DNA of 64,000 nt, from the NCBI GenBank assembly GCA_030263805.2, contig CP136011.1, positions 372,001 through 436,000 of the forward strand. Direction: 5' to 3'. Every line of letters begins with the position of its first letter. Position 1 is the stretch's first letter. Positions 1-7,264 of the stretch are shown one piece after another. The position numbers were made by a program, and so were the translations under genes. The notes under the pieces were generated by a model that had not been told where the DNA came from, searched no databases, and saw nothing but the letters and a program-made list of their open reading frames with translations. Origin of the DNA: Pseudomonas sp. FeN3W. GTDB lineage: Bacteria > Pseudomonadota > Gammaproteobacteria > Pseudomonadales > Pseudomonadaceae.

Positions 1-295
1 CCATTAAGTTTTCATCAATACGCCAATACGGGCTCTCGTTTATGATGAATGTTTTAGGCTCTCGCTCCTCCTCTACAAGACCAATGAAATCTACGCCTTT
101 TTGGCTGTAAATCTTTTTGATGACCTCGTAATGTGAAACGCTGATCCTATCAGGCCGCAACTGAGCATCTTTGAATGCCACTGCAAGCTCTGAGGTTGTG
201 ACAAGCTCATTGCCCTGATAAAGCATAAGCTCCGTGGCGGAGCTGAGCGCACTAAACGTAACAAGCACAAATGCGGCGATACAATTCATATTCAT
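1..295 (-). CDS. Small exported protein, 3' end beyond the window
   Basis: Open frame running off the left edge; about 98 residues are visible. The start at 295 is preceded by AAGAGGAA five bases upstream; a second ATG at 289 is possible. The first 20 residues (MNMNCIAAFVLVTFSALSSA) form a Sec signal peptide with an AxA-like cleavage site (SSA), so the mature protein is probably periplasmic. The visible mature part is mixed charged and hydrophobic sequence and I recognise no domain. A TGTCAATT element lies at 334-341, upstream of the start. Function unknown. Confidence 0.7.
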   Translation of the reverse strand, partial: MNMNCIAAFVLVTFSALSSATELMLYQGNELVTTSELAVAFKDAQLRPDRISVSHYEVIKKIYSQKGVDFIGLVEEEREPKTFIINESPYWRIDENLM

Positions 296-349
296 GGCAT
301 TTCCTCTTGATGCATAATGACACCAATGCCATAAATTGACAATTGCAAT

Positions 350-1486
350 TCAAAGATCCAGCTGGCTAAGTAAGATTGGTTTTTTGTCCTGCTGCCGAGC
401 AAAACTCATCCACCCCTGGCCTGGCATTAGCTCCTGGAGGGATGCTATGAGGTTTTTTGAGCGATTTCCCTTTATGATTTCTGCTTTATCAGTGCCCGAG
501 AAAAGATCCGACAAACCATTGTTGATTTCGACGGGAATTTTCTTGGCCCAGTGCGCGCCGATTGCCTTAGCTAATCGTTCTATTGGATCCAGGAGCTTCT
601 GATACTCATCTACCGAAATAACGTAACCATCTCGCTTAGCTGCCAAAAATAGATCAACTTGTCCCTTGAAGGCCGTAAATGCTCTCCCGTCAGCCACCGC
701 TCTTTTTAATGGGTAATATCGCGAGAGATCAAAAACTTCCGTAGCGACCCTAAGCGTTTCTTGCCACATTACACTACTGCTTTTGCTGGAAAGCTTATTA
801 ATATAGGCATCCTTTTGTAACCAAAAATTGTTGGCTTGATCCGCCAAACCATAGACATCTTTATCCCCCCTTGCCTTTAGGTCTTCCATTAGCATTGAAT
901 GCAACTCGTGTTTTCCTTCGAAGAAGGGCCTCATCCAGTCTTTCACATTTGCCATGATCAATTGGCTGTTGGGAAGATCCTTTTCCTTGAATCTTTTATA
1001 AAGAAATTCAAATACATCGAGGTTTCCTGCTGAAAGTTCTCGGTTCAAATGCATAGTTCCAAGAAATGGATGTATTGCCCCGCCAAGCTTGTATATATGA
1101 AACTCATCAATCAAGAAAAACATCTCGATATGTTGATCAGTCGTTAGCGGCGGGCTGATTCTATGCATGGCCTCTTTCATCGAAACAAGTGCTGTCCCGA
1201 TTGCTTCAAAATCGTAATCAACCTGTTCGTCTGTCTGATTAGCTATAAGCGTTGTTGGCTGATTCGCCACTAACTCTTTAACAAGGTCTACGACTGACTC
1301 ATAATCTCCTGATTTCATCAGTAATTTTGGTATGTCGTACAATGGAATATACGAGGTGGAGGCGTCAAAACCCCTCAGGGCAGGGAACGCGGCCATGGCT
1401 AGTTGTGTGACTTCAGAAAGACTTGGGCCCTTGGCGGGCCCAGCCCAGTACGCGTCTATGAGTGCTTTTTTTTCATTGCCAGTCAT
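350..1486 (-). CDS. Unknown protein, partner of the GHKL-zincin ATPase
   Basis: A 378-residue soluble protein, mostly predicted helical, with no signal peptide or membrane segment and no motif I can name. It starts with ATG inside the stop of the upstream ATPase gene (ATGA overlap at 1483-1486), so the two are almost certainly translationally coupled and made in fixed ratio. It is the last gene of a four-gene minus-strand operon that begins at 3810. From context it is probably a partner or substrate adaptor of the ATPase. That role is inference; the sequence gives no direct evidence. Confidence 0.75.
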   Translation of the reverse strand: MTGNEKKALIDAYWAGPAKGPSLSEVTQLAMAAFPALRGFDASTSYIPLYDIPKLLMKSGDYESVVDLVKELVANQPTTLIANQTDEQVDYDFEAIGTALVSMKEAMHRISPPLTTDQHIEMFFLIDEFHIYKLGGAIHPFLGTMHLNRELSAGNLDVFEFLYKRFKEKDLPNSQLIMANVKDWMRPFFEGKHELHSMLMEDLKARGDKDVYGLADQANNFWLQKDAYINKLSSKSSSVMWQETLRVATEVFDLSRYYPLKRAVADGRAFTAFKGQVDLFLAAKRDGYVISVDEYQKLLDPIERLAKAIGAHWAKKIPVEINNGLSDLFSGTDKAEIIKGNRSKNLIASLQELMPGQGWMSFARQQDKKPILLSQLDL

Positions 1487-3156
1487 GGGTTCAGACCTGT
1501 TTCATCGTTAGAGAGCTGGTTTTTTGTCTTACGCCTTGAGGACTTGTTAACGCTATGTGCTTCGCGCCAACCCGAAACAGCGTTTTCGAATGCGCTGATG
1601 ATCTCGCGCTCACCAATGTCCCTACGCATGATCCTCCTCAGGCGCGATTCGCGGATAGTGAAGGCTTCGCCGTGGTAGTCGATATCCAAGTGTGTCAGCT
1701 CGTGATGTGCAATATCTATCAAATCACCAACCGAAAGCTTTTCATCTTCAGCAACCTTGGGGTTGAACAGAATAGCAACTCGTTTAGCCTTCTCGTCACG
1801 CTGGCAAATTCCTTCTGGAGATCCAAACACAAATCCCGTGTGAATCAACAGGTCTTCATGGAAAAAGGCGTTGCCACGCTTAACCACTCGCAGTGATTCC
1901 CTATAATTTTTGGATTCAAGTAGCGTGTTGATGATCGCTTCCCAGCCTGCGGCAAGCTTTCCATAACGTTTGAGGTTCATCTTCTGTGCGATTTCACCCG
2001 CATATTGATGAGCGCCTTCTGGAGAGCTTGATTCATCGAGATATTTTACTTTAAAGTTTTCTGGATACCATTCACTCGGTATTTTATTTATTTTGGAATC
2101 CAGATGATTTTTGACACGGTTGATTTTTTCAACGAGATGTCCAAATGGGTGCTTGGCGCGACCATCAATAACCTCATCAGCAGCATCTTCAAGGTAGGTG
2201 AGCATTTGCTCCGGATCCATGCCTTTGCTATATGCGGCCTCTCTAATTTCATTCTCAAGCTCTACGCCATAAGCCGATATATTTCGCTCGTTTAGCAAAA
2301 TATCGATGTCACCACTAAGCTTAAGCTTCTCCCTGTCATTAGACAGTTGCTGCATAATTTGATTTAAAACATCGCGATGATTGCGATTAAGCGAATCACG
2401 GTTCGAAGTCATCAGATCCTTGGAATCACCCTCAAGCTCAAGGTAGCCCTCAAATGCCGTCCCTGAGCTCATGTAAAGCCGCTCGTTGAACATCGCAAGG
2501 CCACGCATCCTCACCCACAGCAATGATGTTGAGTACCCGTGCGGCTGGTCTTTGAAGGACAGGGGGCCAAGAGGGGTTTGCTTGGTGTACGGATGATCAT
2601 CAACACCGCAAGCCAGAGATTCGCCATTTAGGGTGATTTTCACTGCCGAGGGAAGGCGAGAATGATGAATCAGTCTTCTTAGCGAATCCTCCATCATCCA
2701 GATTTCAGCCTCCTCCTTGGGCATGTCAGCTGTAAGGCGAACACCAGGCATGGTCTCATTGCCTGTCGTCCAGGAGTAGCTACCACCTGCGCCCGTAAGG
2801 TGTATGCCCTTTGTTTCAACTTCATAGCGAGTGTGCGCGAAGGCCAGAATGACCTTGGCATAGCCAAACCCCCCGATGCTTCCCTCCTCTTTCTCGGATT
2901 GACCGAGAGCTAGAAAGACGTTGAAGAGCTTGTGCTCATCCATGCCACGACCATCCCCATGGCAAACGACACGCGTTAGCCCTGGATCTTCAGCGTTCGG
3001 GCAGATGGTGAAGTCGATATGAGTGGCTCCCGCATCCAGTTCATTCTGGATGGCCTCCCTGAACCAGGCGATGCGCCAATCTGCATATTCGTTTTTGGCT
3101 TTTGCGTAATAGCTGGCAGGAAGCTTGACCTGCCCGTGATGAATCATATCAGTCAT
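1483..3156 (-). CDS. GHKL ATPase with C-terminal HExxH zincin motif
   Basis: A 557-residue protein. The N-terminus carries the Bergerat (GHKL) ATP-binding fold of Hsp90/MutL/MORC proteins: N-box REAIQNELDAGA (about residues 33-45), G1 box DGRGMD (about 69-74) and glycine-rich G2 lid GSIGGFGYAK (about 92-102). Near the C-terminus, residues 484-499 read HHELTHLDIDYHGEAF. This is an HExxH zinc-protease motif followed by HG and F, as in SprT/WLM-type metallopeptidases. I therefore infer an ATP-gated protease-like machine. The start ATG overlaps the preceding gene by 8 nt. GHKL proteins of mobile elements can act in defence or DNA processing; here that is inference. Confidence 0.75.
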   Translation of the reverse strand: MTDMIHHGQVKLPASYYAKAKNEYADWRIAWFREAIQNELDAGATHIDFTICPNAEDPGLTRVVCHGDGRGMDEHKLFNVFLALGQSEKEEGSIGGFGYAKVILAFAHTRYEVETKGIHLTGAGGSYSWTTGNETMPGVRLTADMPKEEAEIWMMEDSLRRLIHHSRLPSAVKITLNGESLACGVDDHPYTKQTPLGPLSFKDQPHGYSTSLLWVRMRGLAMFNERLYMSSGTAFEGYLELEGDSKDLMTSNRDSLNRNHRDVLNQIMQQLSNDREKLKLSGDIDILLNERNISAYGVELENEIREAAYSKGMDPEQMLTYLEDAADEVIDGRAKHPFGHLVEKINRVKNHLDSKINKIPSEWYPENFKVKYLDESSSPEGAHQYAGEIAQKMNLKRYGKLAAGWEAIINTLLESKNYRESLRVVKRGNAFFHEDLLIHTGFVFGSPEGICQRDEKAKRVAILFNPKVAEDEKLSVGDLIDIAHHELTHLDIDYHGEAFTIRESRLRRIMRRDIGEREIISAFENAVSGWREAHSVNKSSRRKTKNQLSNDETGLNP

Positions 3157-3355
3157 GATTTTTGCCTGCGGTTCTTATGAGTATACGAATTGCTTCCTGT
3201 TTTGACAGGCCCTTGCTGGCTTTTTTGGACATTGCTTTGGTCACGTTGCACAGAATCGCCCAGTCACTTTCGGTCAACGGCAAGCCAACAGCTCGCATGC
3301 ATGCCTCAGCCTGCAACCTCGGCCTCCCAGCTTTTCTTTTTCCGGAAAGGGTCAT
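3149..3355 (-). CDS. Small basic protein, probable DNA-binding regulator
   Basis: A 68-residue basic protein beginning MTLSGKRKAGRPRL. The GRPR core resembles an AT-hook, and the rest (LTESDW...SKQEAIRILIRTAG) could be a ribbon-helix-helix or short helical DNA-binding domain. The ATG overlaps the stop of the upstream gene (ATGA) and its 3' end overlaps the ATPase gene, placing it second in a tightly coupled four-gene operon. A role as operon regulator or DNA-targeting subunit is inference. It could bind the dyad near 3828, but nothing shows this directly. Confidence 0.6.
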   Translation of the reverse strand: MTLSGKRKAGRPRLQAEACMRAVGLPLTESDWAILCNVTKAMSKKASKGLSKQEAIRILIRTAGKNHD

Positions 3356-3810
3356 GGCGCACCATCCTCAAGCCCCTGTGCGGGCTTCAGGTGTGGACAG
3401 GTTTCATAGAGTATATCTAACAAGATCTTTTGGTTAAGGCTTGAAACAAGATACTCTTTATTTTCCGAATATCCTTCGAGTGATACGGTAAAAGCGGTCA
3501 CAGGATTTGAAAATTTTACTGCCTTTTCAGCAGCCTCCAAAGCCATGTGCTCTTTGACCTCCAGCAATTTATGCTCAATGCTGTTAACCTTTATTTTCTT
3601 CATCACGCCGTATTCATGGCGAACTATTTCGCTTCTTCTTTTGTCCGCAATCATGGCCAGCATTGATTTTTCACTATCTCGACCAATGCTGTACCAGGAA
3701 AAATCATCGCCACGCAGATAATATTGCTTGAAGACAAGGCGCACAGGCTTTTCCTTTGGGCTAAACCCTCTGGAAATTTTCTTGCCCTCGTTGTAAATCT
3801 TGATCGCCAT
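3352..3810 (-). CDS. Unknown 152-residue protein, first gene of GHKL operon
   Basis: Leads the four-gene minus-strand operon (3810 to 350). ATG at 3810 faces a divergent gene starting at 3884, with an AT-rich dyad at 3821-3835 between them. The protein is soluble and mixed alpha/beta, with a basic N-terminal half (KIYNEGKKISRGF, VRLVFKQYYLRGDDFSWYS) and a helical middle. No known domain is recognised. It overlaps the next gene by 4 nt. Confidence 0.7.
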   Translation of the reverse strand: MAIKIYNEGKKISRGFSPKEKPVRLVFKQYYLRGDDFSWYSIGRDSEKSMLAMIADKRRSEIVRHEYGVMKKIKVNSIEHKLLEVKEHMALEAAEKAVKFSNPVTAFTVSLEGYSENKEYLVSSLNQKILLDILYETCPHLKPAQGLEDGAP

Positions 3811-3820
3811 GTGATTACCC

Positions 3821-3835
3821 TATATCGTAGATATA
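3821..3835. promoter_or_regulatory. Perfect dyad in divergent promoter region
   Basis: TATATC-GTA-GATATA is a perfect 6-bp inverted repeat centred at 3828, in the short gap between the divergent genes starting at 3810 (minus) and 3884 (plus). The position fits an operator controlling one or both units. It is AT-rich and could also supply a -10 element. Confidence 0.4.
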
Positions 3836-3883
3836 AGTTTGACCCATGAGCGACACCTTATTCAAGATACGAGAGTCAAGAAA

Positions 3884-4429
3884 ATGTTAAACGCGCGTGA
3901 GAAAAGGCTTTTGATTACAGCACTCAAGATCCTGGTTGCACTTGATTCGAGAAATCCAAAGCCCATTATGAGGCTTCTAAACAAGCACAGGGGAAACGCA
4001 TTAAAGTTTATGCCTGAAAAAGAGTTTGAGGAGGCTTTAATAGCAATTAATGAGATAACAACTAGCGCGCCACTTTGCCACACCAAGGACAAAAGACGCA
4101 AAGACATCCTTGATTTACTAGAACAGGATGATGATCGCTCAATGGTTATTTCACATCACTCGCGTGATGCACTGAACCTATTCATGCGGGTAGGAATTTT
4201 GCAGTTTGATATTATTTCAGAAGAACTATTCTTGCCCTTTACTTCTGGTCGATATGACTCGCTTGTTGAAATCTTAAGGGGATCGAGGAATTTTGCCAGG
4301 CCAGGAATACATTCACAGAAAATAGATCCTGTTTTCAAAAGAGCATATGAGCTTGGCGATAAACTCAAACGCCTTTCAGAAAACCCTCTGGAAAAATTTA
4401 TCCAGGGATCTGATGGTAAGCAATTATAG
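3884..4429 (+). CDS. Unknown 181-residue protein
   Basis: Divergent from the GHKL operon. I chose ATG 3884 (MLNAREKRLLITALKILVAL); an in-frame TTG at 3839 would add 15 residues but lies inside the likely promoter/operator region. The protein is helical and charged, with alternating hydrophobic and basic stretches and no recognised domain. Its last 32 bases overlap the 3' end of the convergent gene at 4398-4661. A regulator role is possible because of its position opposite the operon, but this is unsupported by motif. Confidence 0.65.
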   Translation: MLNAREKRLLITALKILVALDSRNPKPIMRLLNKHRGNALKFMPEKEFEEALIAINEITTSAPLCHTKDKRRKDILDLLEQDDDRSMVISHHSRDALNLFMRVGILQFDIISEELFLPFTSGRYDSLVEILRGSRNFARPGIHSQKIDPVFKRAYELGDKLKRLSENPLEKFIQGSDGKQL

Positions 4430-4661
4430 CTATTGCACTTAAGGAAACTATTTGTAGGCCTATTTTTATTCGATTCATTACTTTGTGTATTCGTACGTAC
4501 ACCCCAATTGCTTCTATCGCTAGATCCCGATCAGCACCAGTAAGCTTATTGGAAATAAAAATATTCTTTTCTGGCATCATGATTGACGCCATGCCGAATT
4601 TTTCTAAAGCATCACAGAATTGGAGGGCTTTGACGTAATAGTTGAGAGCTTTCATGGACAT
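4398..4661 (-). CDS. Small membrane-anchored protein
   Basis: An 87-residue protein with a helical cytosolic part and a C-terminal hydrophobic segment of about 20 residues (KIGLQIVSLSAIAIIAYH), consistent with a tail-anchored inner-membrane protein. The start ATG at 4661 has AGCAGGA upstream, and a good sigma-70 promoter lies at 4691-4718. The 3' end overlaps the convergent neighbour. No family recognised. Confidence 0.6.
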   Translation of the reverse strand: MSMKALNYYVKALQFCDALEKFGMASIMMPEKNIFISNKLTGADRDLAIEAIGVYVRIHKVMNRIKIGLQIVSLSAIAIIAYHQIPG

Positions 4662-4690
4662 CCTGCTGCCTTGACAATTTCCTGTCTCCT

Positions 4691-4718
4691 AGTATACAGA
4701 ACCACTGATGAATGTCAA
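4691..4718 (-). promoter_or_regulatory. Sigma-70 type promoter for the gene at 4661
   Basis: On the minus strand TTGACA (4718-4713) is followed after 16 bases by TATACT (4696-4691), about 30 bases upstream of the ATG at 4661. Close to the sigma-70 consensus. Confidence 0.6.
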
Positions 4719-4767
4719 GTATCAATAAATGTGTTATACAATACTCTCAACCATTCACAGGCTTACC

Positions 4768-5145
4768 ATGAGCAAGCATCCACTCTCTCCAAAATTTAGC
4801 AAGAAGCAAGCTGGCGAAAAAATGGGCGAATCGCCGCTGTGGCAGAATTTTGCGCTTCGGATCCAGCATCATCCAGATATCAAGCAATCATTGATCATCC
4901 TGCAACAGGGCAAATGCCCTTTGTGCCAGATGCCTGTTGTGCATACTGACACCGTCCATCATTTAAGCTACTTGTCTAAATGTATTACAGAAGAGGTAGT
5001 TTCGTTTCCAACCCCCACGCAAAAACGACCCAGCAAGACCAGTAAGGCACCACCCTGCTCAGGATGTCCTGAGCAGCAGCGATGCCTGAGACTGCTGGCA
5101 CTTGTCCATGATCGTTGTCACTACAAGATTCACGCGAATGACTAA
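4768..5145 (+). CDS. HNH-type nuclease-like zinc protein
   Basis: A 125-residue protein. The ATG at 4768 (MSKHPLSPKF) is preferred over an in-frame start at 4729. It has CPLC, then a VHHLSY histidine pair, a Cys-rich loop (CSGCPEQQRC), and a terminal VHDRCHYKIH. This order (CxxC, HH, C, CHxxIH) is the layout of an HNH/McrA-like beta-beta-alpha-metal endonuclease, with structural zinc from the cysteines. The extra cysteines between the halves are unusual. It could be a homing, restriction-like or DNA-processing nuclease. It stands alone between the small membrane gene and tmk. Confidence 0.55.
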   Translation: MSKHPLSPKFSKKQAGEKMGESPLWQNFALRIQHHPDIKQSLIILQQGKCPLCQMPVVHTDTVHHLSYLSKCITEEVVSFPTPTQKRPSKTSKAPPCSGCPEQQRCLRLLALVHDRCHYKIHAND

Positions 5146-5147
5146 GG

Positions 5148-5795
5148 TTAGGCGATGAACTGAATTACGCGTGACATTTTTTCATTAATTACATTGAAGA
5201 CGTCATTTATCACCTGATCCAATGATTTAGATGCATCAATAATCCGATAGTCATCCGGGTTCTCCCTCGCCTGCGCAAGAAACCCCTCCCGAGCCCTTGC
5301 ATGAAAATCCAGCTCAGCCAACTCCACTCTTTCGAGCTTCTCGCCTCGCGATTTGACGCGCTGTGCACCCACTTCAGGATCAATATCAAGAATAATTGTC
5401 AAATCAGGCTTGAAGCCACCAAGCGCTATTGCATTTAGCGATTTGATCAAGTGAAGTGAAATCCCCCTCCCGTAATGTTGAAAACTCACGCCCGATGCTG
5501 CGAAACGATCACAAATCACGACCTTTCCTGCCTCTATGGCTGGAATGATAAGCTGCCTCACATGCTGAGCTCTCGAAGCCGCAAAGATCATTGCCTCAGT
5601 GACATCATGCATTTCAGGTGTGTCAGGAGACAGCACAATCTCTCTTAGCTTTTCACCAATAACCGTTCCTCCTGGCTCTCGACTGAATACAACCTGGTGA
5701 CCATCGGCACTTAGTCGATCCCCAACCATCCTAATCACGCTTGATTTTCCAGCGCCATTGCCGCCATCGAAAGCGATCATAAAACCTTTTTTCAT
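5148..5795 (-). CDS. tmk: Thymidylate kinase
   Basis: A 215-residue protein converting dTMP to dTDP in the cytosol. It shows the P-loop DGGNGAGKSS (about residues 9-18), the REPGGT motif, the CDRF motif followed by SGVSFQHYGRG, and an Arg-containing lid region (RGEKLERVE). The length is normal for bacterial Tmk. ATG 5795 starts at MKKGFMIAFDGG; longer upstream frames run through a terminator and are rejected. A plasmid-borne copy next to other nucleotide and DNA genes (dUTPase at 23.8-24.5 kb) suggests the element supports its own dTTP supply, as large phages do. Confidence 0.93.
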   Translation of the reverse strand: MKKGFMIAFDGGNGAGKSSVIRMVGDRLSADGHQVVFSREPGGTVIGEKLREIVLSPDTPEMHDVTEAMIFAASRAQHVRQLIIPAIEAGKVVICDRFAASGVSFQHYGRGISLHLIKSLNAIALGGFKPDLTIILDIDPEVGAQRVKSRGEKLERVELAELDFHARAREGFLAQARENPDDYRIIDASKSLDQVINDVFNVINEKMSRVIQFIA

Positions 5796-5831
5796 GTACT
5801 TCTCTACTCGTCGATATGCATAGTGAATGAA

Positions 5832-5868
5832 CAAAAAATCCCGCCTTATGCGGGACTTTTCTTTTTTT
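5832..5868. terminator. Bidirectional intrinsic terminator
   Basis: TCCCGC-CTTAT-GCGGGA with A-rich 5' and T-rich 3' flanks, lying between the stop at 5875 and the tmk start. It should terminate the minus-strand gene ending at 5875. Confidence 0.75.
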
Positions 5869-5874
5869 GGCGAA

Positions 5875-6522
5875 TTAAAGCTGATCAACCACGGCTGGGT
5901 CAGCTGACACCAGTACAAGGACGCAATCCTCTTGCACCGTGTCGCAGGCCTGCTTCTCAACTGCGGGCGCTGGATCAGCCACGAGATCTTCTGCGACGAG
6001 CGCGCCTTGAGTTACCTCGACTGATGCTGCCACGGGCGACACGCTGGTCTCCTGGCTGTCATGAGTCAGGTCATCATCCTGATCACCTGAATTGGCGTGC
6101 CTGATGCCAAGAACATCGAAGAGATCCACCGTCTCTTTGTCTTTGAGCTCAAACGGCATTTTTCGAACGTGCTCTGAAAGCTGAAGCAGTGCATCTGCAA
6201 GCACTTCATTGCTAACAGAGCTCTCGCGAAGGCCAACAACTGCTGTGAGGCGCGTATTGAGGATTCTTGCGCGAAGTGTGGTGGTCATCGAAGCGTCACG
6301 CGTGGTTCTGGCGCTGTCGCGTGAGCAATCGATAAGCTCCAGACGCGGCGTGTCTCCGAGAATGACCTTAATCTTCGCATCAGGAACCTGTGACTCAAAG
6401 TCTTCAGCCCATTTTGCCATTTCTGCGGTAACCACCTCCACAGGAGCCTTTACCGACTGGAGGACGTTGAAAATATTGTTTACGTTCGCCCATAGGGCTT
6501 TTTGCTGCTTGTTGAGATTCAT
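5875..6522 (-). CDS. Unknown 215-residue protein with acidic tail
   Basis: Starts at ATG 6522 with an AGGAG site, 22 bases downstream of a copy of the TGTCAATA motif (6545-6564, minus strand). The N-terminal 140 residues are helical and mixed in charge. The C-terminal 75 are acidic, rich in D, E, V, A and T, and probably disordered. No domain recognised and no membrane segment. A terminator follows the stop, so it is probably monocistronic. Confidence 0.7.
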   Translation of the reverse strand: MNLNKQQKALWANVNNIFNVLQSVKAPVEVVTAEMAKWAEDFESQVPDAKIKVILGDTPRLELIDCSRDSARTTRDASMTTTLRARILNTRLTAVVGLRESSVSNEVLADALLQLSEHVRKMPFELKDKETVDLFDVLGIRHANSGDQDDDLTHDSQETSVSPVAASVEVTQGALVAEDLVADPAPAVEKQACDTVQEDCVLVLVSADPAVVDQL

Positions 6523-6544
6523 GAATTTCTCCTGTTAGACCAAT

Positions 6545-6564
6545 ATGATAACATGGTATTGACA
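6545..6564 (-). promoter_or_regulatory. Copy of recurrent motif TGTCAATA-N4-TWWTAYAG
   Basis: Reads TGTCAATA-CCAT-GTTATCAT on the minus strand and ends 22 bases before the ATG at 6522. The same motif at nearly the same distance precedes the genes at 13398 and 22066. Possible plasmid-specific promoter or operator. Confidence 0.45.
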
Positions 6565-6602
6565 GGATATTTAGACGCTTTATCGAAAATTTACGATTGC
6601 GT

Positions 6603-7247
6603 TCAGCTTTCAATCATCGATTGAGCGTCAATCGCCCACTCCACGTCGACGCAGCAGGCTGCATCAATACACGCATCTTCAAGCATGATCCGCCCCCCGT
6701 TTTCAATCAAATGATTGAACCATTGTTCTCCTGTGTACGTTAGGGCAATGGTTGAGTACCCTTCACTCAGCATGAATGTCGAGGTTGCCACTCTCTCAAG
6801 GTCACTTCCAATCAAGAATTGATCCTCAGGAAGCGCTCTGACGAGGTTATGATGACGCTCAATGGCTGCTGTCATGCACCCAGGCTTCCACCTCAGGAAA
6901 ATAGCTTTGGCGTGCGGCTTACCCTTTCCATTGACCATTTCGCTCGCCATAAACTGCCAGGCGAAGGATCCTTGCTGCACCTGTACAAGCCATTTGTTGA
7001 CGCTCTCATCTCCCTGCTTTCGCATGGTTTGAAGCATGATGCCCGCTGAGCGATCAGCTACTGGCAGGTTGTCCACGAAGATGACAGCAACAAGCCCATG
7101 GGGTGTATCGCATAGCCCCGACAACCCAGGCACAGACTTCGACGTCAAGACCGATGTGCCTGTAATCAGAGAATAGCTGCTGTCGGTACTAAAGTAGGGT
7201 GACAGCATTCCCGCGTAGCTAATGAGTGAAATTTGATCAATGAGCAT
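6603..7247 (-). CDS. Unknown 214-residue protein
   Basis: Starts 17 bases after the patatin gene's stop codon (TAG at 7265-7267), on the same strand, so the two are probably co-transcribed. Mixed alpha/beta composition, no signal peptide, no recognised family. The N-terminus (MLIDQISLISYAGMLSPYFS) and the strand-rich middle could suggest an N-terminal nucleophile or peptidase-like fold, but I cannot support that. Functionally it may be an accessory or immunity partner of the phospholipase; this rests only on neighbourhood. Confidence 0.65.
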   Translation of the reverse strand: MLIDQISLISYAGMLSPYFSTDSSYSLITGTSVLTSKSVPGLSGLCDTPHGLVAVIFVDNLPVADRSAGIMLQTMRKQGDESVNKWLVQVQQGSFAWQFMASEMVNGKGKPHAKAIFLRWKPGCMTAAIERHHNLVRALPEDQFLIGSDLERVATSTFMLSEGYSTIALTYTGEQWFNHLIENGGRIMLEDACIDAACCVDVEWAIDAQSMIES

Positions 7248-7264
7248 GGTGGAAGCTTGACCCC

